NCBI RefSeq assembly: GCF_009857605.1
Contig: NZ_WWCT01000009.1
Location: forward strand, 62,001 to 126,000
DNA: 64,000 nucleotides
Direction: 5' to 3'
DNA from: Duganella levis
GTDB lineage: Bacteria > Pseudomonadota > Gammaproteobacteria > Burkholderiales > Burkholderiaceae_D
The notes under the pieces were generated by a model. The model worked only from the letters and a program-made list of their open reading frames with translations. It made no database searches and was not told the origin of the DNA. The position numbers were made by a program, and so were the translations under genes. The stretch's first letter is position 1; each line of letters opens with the position of its first letter. Shown here piece after piece: positions 60,617-64,000 of this stretch.

Positions 60617-61120
60617 ATGGCTCTATCTAGACGCAAATTTTTACTGGGCACGGCCACCGTGTCGGCCGCATGGGTGACCTGGAGCGCGGCGCCGGCCTGG
60701 GGGCTGACGCCGGTTCCGGCCGTGGCGCAGTTCATGCAGGTGTCGGCGCTGCTGGTCAACCACCGGCTGGATGCCGGCGTTGGCGCGCGGATGGCGGCCG
60801 CCGCGGCGGTCCGCTATCCGCAGTATGTGGAGCTGATGACGGCCATCATCGGCCGCGCGCAAGCCAAGCAAGCTAAAGAAGTGGAAGAGTTCTTCGACGA
60901 CCTGCCCGAAGGTCCGCAGCGCGAATTCGCCCTGTGGGTGATCTTCGCCTGGTACACCGGCTGCGCTTCGCCGAAGAAGGATGCCGAAGTATTCGCCTAC
61001 GAAACGGCGCTGACCTACCAGACCACGGCCGATGCGGTGGCGATTCCGTCCTACGGCTTCTCCGGTCCCAACCGCTGGGGCCGGCCGATCGTGCCGCTGT
61101 CGCCGATGCCGGTTTTCTGA
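60617..61120 (+). CDS. Gamma (Tat-hitchhiker) subunit of FAD-dependent sugar dehydrogenase
   Basis: 167 residues from ATG 60617 (AGCAGG before it). Twin-arginine signal LSRRKFLLGTATVSAAWV. The mature protein follows the small subunit of Burkholderia FAD-glucose dehydrogenase and Gluconobacter fructose/sorbitol dehydrogenases: FMQVSALLVNHRLDAGVGAR, WVIFAWYTGCASPKKDAEVF, YETALTYQTTADAVAIPSYG ... GRPI. It escorts the catalytic subunit through the Tat pore and caps it. First gene of a gamma-alpha-cytochrome operon. Confidence 0.88.
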   Translation: MALSRRKFLLGTATVSAAWVTWSAAPAWGLTPVPAVAQFMQVSALLVNHRLDAGVGARMAAAAAVRYPQYVELMTAIIGRAQAKQAKEVEEFFDDLPEGPQREFALWVIFAWYTGCASPKKDAEVFAYETALTYQTTADAVAIPSYGFSGPNRWGRPIVPLSPMPVF

Positions 61121-61129
61121 AAGACTTAT

Positions 61130-62776
61130 ATGCCTATTTCTCATAGCGCCGACGTGGTGATCGTCGGTACCGGTGTCGTTGGTGTGGCGATCGCCGAAAC
61201 CCTGCTGGACGCCGGCATCTCGGTGCAGATGCTGGAAGCCGGTCCGCGCGTCAGCCGCGCCGAGGTGGTGGAAAATTTCCGCAACCTGCCGCTGGCGCTG
61301 AAGGGCGATCCGTCGTCCTGCTATCCGCCGGCGCCGTGGGCGCCGCATCCGATGCCGGCCACCGAGGCGGCCGACGACGCCTATCTGCAACTGAGCGGCC
61401 CGGACCGCTACGCACAAACCTTCATCCGCTACGCTGGCGGCTCGACCTGGCACTGGGCCGGCACCTGCTGGCGTCTGACGCCGGACGATATGCGACTGCA
61501 AAGCAAGTATGGCGTCGGCCGCGACTGGGCCTTCGATTACCAGACGCTGGAGCCGTACTACGCCCGCACCGAGCACAAGCTGGGCATCTGCGGCCCGGCC
61601 GATCCGGCGCTGCAATGGCCGCCGGGCGGCGACGCCGCACTGCGCTCGAAGCCGTATCCGATGCCGCCGCTGCCGTTCGGTCCCGGCGAACAGCGCTTTA
61701 CAGATGTGGTGAAGGGGCTCGGCTACAACAATATTCCTACCGCGCAGGCGCGCAACAGCGGCACCTCGTATGACGACCGCCCGGCATGCTGTGCCAATAA
61801 CAACTGCGTGCCGGTCTGTCCGGTCGGCGCCAAGTACGATGCCGCCACCGCGCTGTCGCGGCTGGAGTCCAAGGGGGCGGTAATCACTGCCAACGCCGTG
61901 GTCTACCGCGTGGAAACCAATGCCGCCAACCGTATCGAGGCAGTGCATTATCTGGACCAGAACAAGCAGACCGTGCGCGTGACCGGCAAGCTGTTCGTGC
62001 TGGCCTGTAACGGTATCGAAACGCCGAAGCTGTTGCTGATGTCGAAGAACGACCGCAATCCGAACGGCCTGGCCAACAGCTCGGACCAGGTCGGCCGCAA
62101 TATGATGGACCACCCGCAACTGACCATGACGCTGACGCTGGAAGAACCGTACTGGGCCGGCGTCGGCCCGGTGGTCAACAGCGGCATCATGGAAACGTCG
62201 CAAGGCGCGTTCCGTTCCGAGCACGCCGGCGCTTACTTCCGCTTTAATAATTTTGCGCGCAACCGCTTCGTCACCTTCAATGCGCTGAAGAAGGGCTTGG
62301 TCGGCAAGGCGCTCGACGCCGAGATCCGCCGCATGACCGCCTGCACCGCCGACGTAGTGCTGGCCCACGAAGTGCTGCCGAACGCCGACAACCGCCTGAC
62401 GCTGTCCGACAAGAAGGACTGGCTGGGCTTGCCGAAGCCGGCGATTCATTACGATGTCGGCGATTATGTACGCAAATCGGCCGAGCAGTATTCGATCCCG
62501 ATCGGCAAGCGCATTGCCGCCGCCATGGGCGCGACCGATATCAAGCTCAGCCCGAAATTCGCACAGAGCAAGCACATCATGGGCGGCACCATCATGGGCC
62601 TCGATGCGCACACTTCGGTGGTGGACGTGGATTGCCGTGCGCACGATCACGACAACCTGTTCCTGCCCGGTGGTGGCGCCATGGCCAGCACGGCTTGCGG
62701 CAATAGCACCATCACCATGGTATCGCTCGGCTTCAAGGCCGCCGACGCCATGGTGCGCCAGCTGAAGGGGGCATGA
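61130..62776 (+). CDS. Catalytic GMC subunit of FAD-dependent sugar/polyol dehydrogenase
   Basis: 548 residues without a signal peptide. FAD motif VVIVGTGVVGVAIAETLLDAG at 9-29, YAGGSTWHWAGTCWRL, and the iron-sulfur motif ACCANNNCVPVCPVGAKYD with Cys220, 221, 226 and 230. The C-C-x4-C-x3-C pattern holds a 3Fe-4S cluster in Burkholderia FAD-glucose dehydrogenase. C-terminal KHIMGGTIMG and NSTITM carry the expected active-site His and Asn. It oxidises an aldose or polyol in the periplasm and passes electrons through the cluster to the triheme cytochrome. Overlaps the cytochrome gene by four bases. Confidence 0.9.
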   Translation: MPISHSADVVIVGTGVVGVAIAETLLDAGISVQMLEAGPRVSRAEVVENFRNLPLALKGDPSSCYPPAPWAPHPMPATEAADDAYLQLSGPDRYAQTFIRYAGGSTWHWAGTCWRLTPDDMRLQSKYGVGRDWAFDYQTLEPYYARTEHKLGICGPADPALQWPPGGDAALRSKPYPMPPLPFGPGEQRFTDVVKGLGYNNIPTAQARNSGTSYDDRPACCANNNCVPVCPVGAKYDAATALSRLESKGAVITANAVVYRVETNAANRIEAVHYLDQNKQTVRVTGKLFVLACNGIETPKLLLMSKNDRNPNGLANSSDQVGRNMMDHPQLTMTLTLEEPYWAGVGPVVNSGIMETSQGAFRSEHAGAYFRFNNFARNRFVTFNALKKGLVGKALDAEIRRMTACTADVVLAHEVLPNADNRLTLSDKKDWLGLPKPAIHYDVGDYVRKSAEQYSIPIGKRIAAAMGATDIKLSPKFAQSKHIMGGTIMGLDAHTSVVDVDCRAHDHDNLFLPGGGAMASTACGNSTITMVSLGFKAADAMVRQLKGA

Positions 62777-64000
62777 TGCGTACGCTACTGATCATGATCG
62801 CCGCCGTGCTGGTCTGGCCGGCCGCCGCGCGGACGTTTGACGCTGCCACCGTGGAACGCGGCCGCTACCTCGCTACCGCTTCCGATTGCATGGCGTGCCA
62901 CACGGCGCACCACGGCAAGGTACTGGCCGGCGGGCTGCTGCTGTCGTCGCCGGTGGGCGACATCGTCTCCACCAACATCACGCCGTCCAAGCAATACGGC
63001 ATTGGCAACTATACCGAGCAGCAGTTCAGCGATGCACTGCGCAAGGGCATCCGCGCCGACGGCCAGCATCTGTATCCGGCCATGCCGTACTCCGCCTACG
63101 CGGTGATGACCGATGCCGACGTGCACGCGCTTTACGCCTACTTCATGCAGGCCGTGCCGGCAGTGGAGCAGGGCACCAAGCCCACCGCGCTGCCGTTCCC
63201 GATGAATATCCGCGCCTCGATGGGCGTCTGGAATGCGCTGTTCCTCGACCAGCAGCCGCTGAAGCCGGAACCGCAGCGTTCCGAGCAATGGCTGCGCGGC
63301 CGCTACCTGGCCGAAGGCGCGGCGCATTGCAGCGCCTGCCACACGCCACGCGGCCTGCTGATGCAGGAGAAGAAAGAGCTGTACCTGACCGGCGCCCAAG
63401 TCGGCCCATGGTACGCACCCAACATCACTTCGCACCCGGTCGCCGGCATCGGCAGCTGGAGCGAGGCGGAACTGGTGCAGTACCTGCGCACCGGCCGCGT
63501 GGAAGGCAAGGCGCAGGCGGCCGGCAGCATGGCCGAGGCGATTACCTTCAGCTTCAGCCGCCTCAGCGACGACGACCTGAAAGCCATCGCCGTCTACATC
63601 AAGGATCTGCCGCCGGTAGTCGGTGAGGAGGACGTGTCGCGCTTCAACCAGGGCAAGCCGGGCAATGCGCTGGCCAGCTTCCGGGGCAAGGGCTACAGCG
63701 AGAGTGTGAAAGGCCCACACCTGGGCGCGCAAGTGTTCTCGGCCAACTGCGCGTCGTGCCACGGAGCCAACGGCCAGGGCACGCCGGATGGCTACTATCC
63801 GAGCCTGTTCCACAACTCGGCCACGGTCGGCAGCAGCAACCTGCTGGCCACCATCCTGCTGGGCGTGAACCGCGAGACCGAGAACGGCCGTGTCTTCATG
63901 CCGCCTTTCGGCGACCAGCCGAATGCCGTCAACCATTTGTCGAACGATGAAATCGCCGCGCTGGCCAACTACATCCAGGTCAGCTACGGCGCCGGCGCGC
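62773..64000 (+). CDS. Triheme cytochrome c subunit, 3' end outside the window
   Basis: At least 409 residues, open to the window edge. Signal peptide LLIMIAAVLVWPAAA. Three heme sites: CMACH (Cys39-His43), CSACH (SAEGAAHCSACHTPRG region) and CASCH (SANCASCHGANGQG). This matches the cytochrome subunits of Burkholderia FAD-glucose and Gluconobacter alcohol/gluconate dehydrogenases, which carry electrons to ubiquinone. The gene starts at ATG 62773 inside the catalytic subunit stop, so all three subunits are cotranslated. The missing C-terminus should contain the membrane-contact helix. Confidence 0.92.
   Translation, partial: MMRTLLIMIAAVLVWPAAARTFDAATVERGRYLATASDCMACHTAHHGKVLAGGLLLSSPVGDIVSTNITPSKQYGIGNYTEQQFSDALRKGIRADGQHLYPAMPYSAYAVMTDADVHALYAYFMQAVPAVEQGTKPTALPFPMNIRASMGVWNALFLDQQPLKPEPQRSEQWLRGRYLAEGAAHCSACHTPRGLLMQEKKELYLTGAQVGPWYAPNITSHPVAGIGSWSEAELVQYLRTGRVEGKAQAAGSMAEAITFSFSRLSDDDLKAIAVYIKDLPPVVGEEDVSRFNQGKPGNALASFRGKGYSESVKGPHLGAQVFSANCASCHGANGQGTPDGYYPSLFHNSATVGSSNLLATILLGVNRETENGRVFMPPFGDQPNAVNHLSNDEIAALANYIQVSYGAGA

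Noticed and set aside
60641..62650. 669-codon minus-strand frame opposite the dehydrogenase operon
   Set aside because: Composition is Arg/Gly/His/Ala-rich and no start signal or motif is present; the plus-strand genes are certain.
1..64000. tRNA, rRNA, riboswitch, CRISPR array or insertion sequence
   Set aside because: I saw no cloverleaf, rRNA segment, known aptamer, regularly spaced repeat or transposase with terminal repeats by reading; a covariance search would be the proper test.

Overview
The window looks like chromosome from a GC-rich betaproteobacterium, most likely an Oxalobacteraceae member close to Massilia, Duganella or Janthinobacterium. That placement rests on gene content: the suhB/trmJ divergent pair, a Burkholderia-type porin, phasins, YaeQ, a FAD-dependent sugar dehydrogenase of the Burkholderia type, and many HDOD, EAL and PAS signalling proteins. 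It is inference, not a database result. I see no rRNA, tRNA, CRISPR array, insertion sequence or prophage. The one gene that looks broken is a 5'-truncated Rpn-type nuclease near 54.5 kb.

Layout. 1-4.7 kb is an envelope and stress block: OmpA C-terminus, ferritin-like protein, the DUF883/YqjE/YqjK-like trio, a patatin, a 50-residue DUF3309 membrane peptide, a glycine-zipper lipoprotein and a BON lipoprotein. 4.7-9.8 kb holds an AI-2E family permease, a YihY/BrkB protein, a major OmpA-type porin with its terminator, an unknown winged-helix-like protein and an MtfA-like peptidase. 9.8-14 kb is a four-gene minus-strand signalling operon (degenerate EAL-REC-PAS, HDOD, PAS-kinase, REC). 14-21.6 kb is mixed housekeeping: DksA-like protein, lipoprotein, Hyi, RhlE, SuhB, TrmJ and a thioesterase. 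A 91-bp near-perfect hairpin lies between rhlE and hyi. 21.7-24.8 kb is a Tat-subunit/GMC oxidoreductase/lipase set. 24.9-30 kb is a second signalling pair: a PAS-PAS histidine kinase and a 1220-residue REC-REC-GAF-PAS-GGDEF-EAL-REC protein.

30-43 kb holds a DUF1444 protein, an S9 peptidase, an orphan binding protein, a PhaF-like phasin, a TetR-TPR-LOG operon, a GST with a divergent LysR, a fused peroxiredoxin-AhpD protein, and a secreted TraB/GumN-like plus tandem-retropepsin pair with a 32-codon ORF between them. 43.2-46.2 kb is a compact molybdate operon modABC-modE with a candidate ModE operator over its promoter. 46.2-54.4 kb contains an SDR, two AraC regulators, a catalytically altered inositol-monophosphatase homologue, a KGG-repeat stress protein, a phasin, an MDR reductase, PurU, YaeQ and an amidohydrolase.

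55.4-64 kb is a probable catabolic island: an aldehyde dehydrogenase divergent from an IclR regulator with three copies of a 13-bp operator between them, then a sodium:solute symporter, a porin, and a three-subunit periplasmic dehydrogenase (Tat gamma subunit, GMC catalytic subunit with a C-C-x4-C-x3-C iron-sulfur motif, and a triheme cytochrome c that runs off the end). The genes fit together as outer-membrane entry, periplasmic oxidation feeding electrons to the respiratory chain, uptake of the acid product, and aldehyde oxidation in the cytoplasm, all under one IclR regulator. The substrate cannot be read from the sequence.
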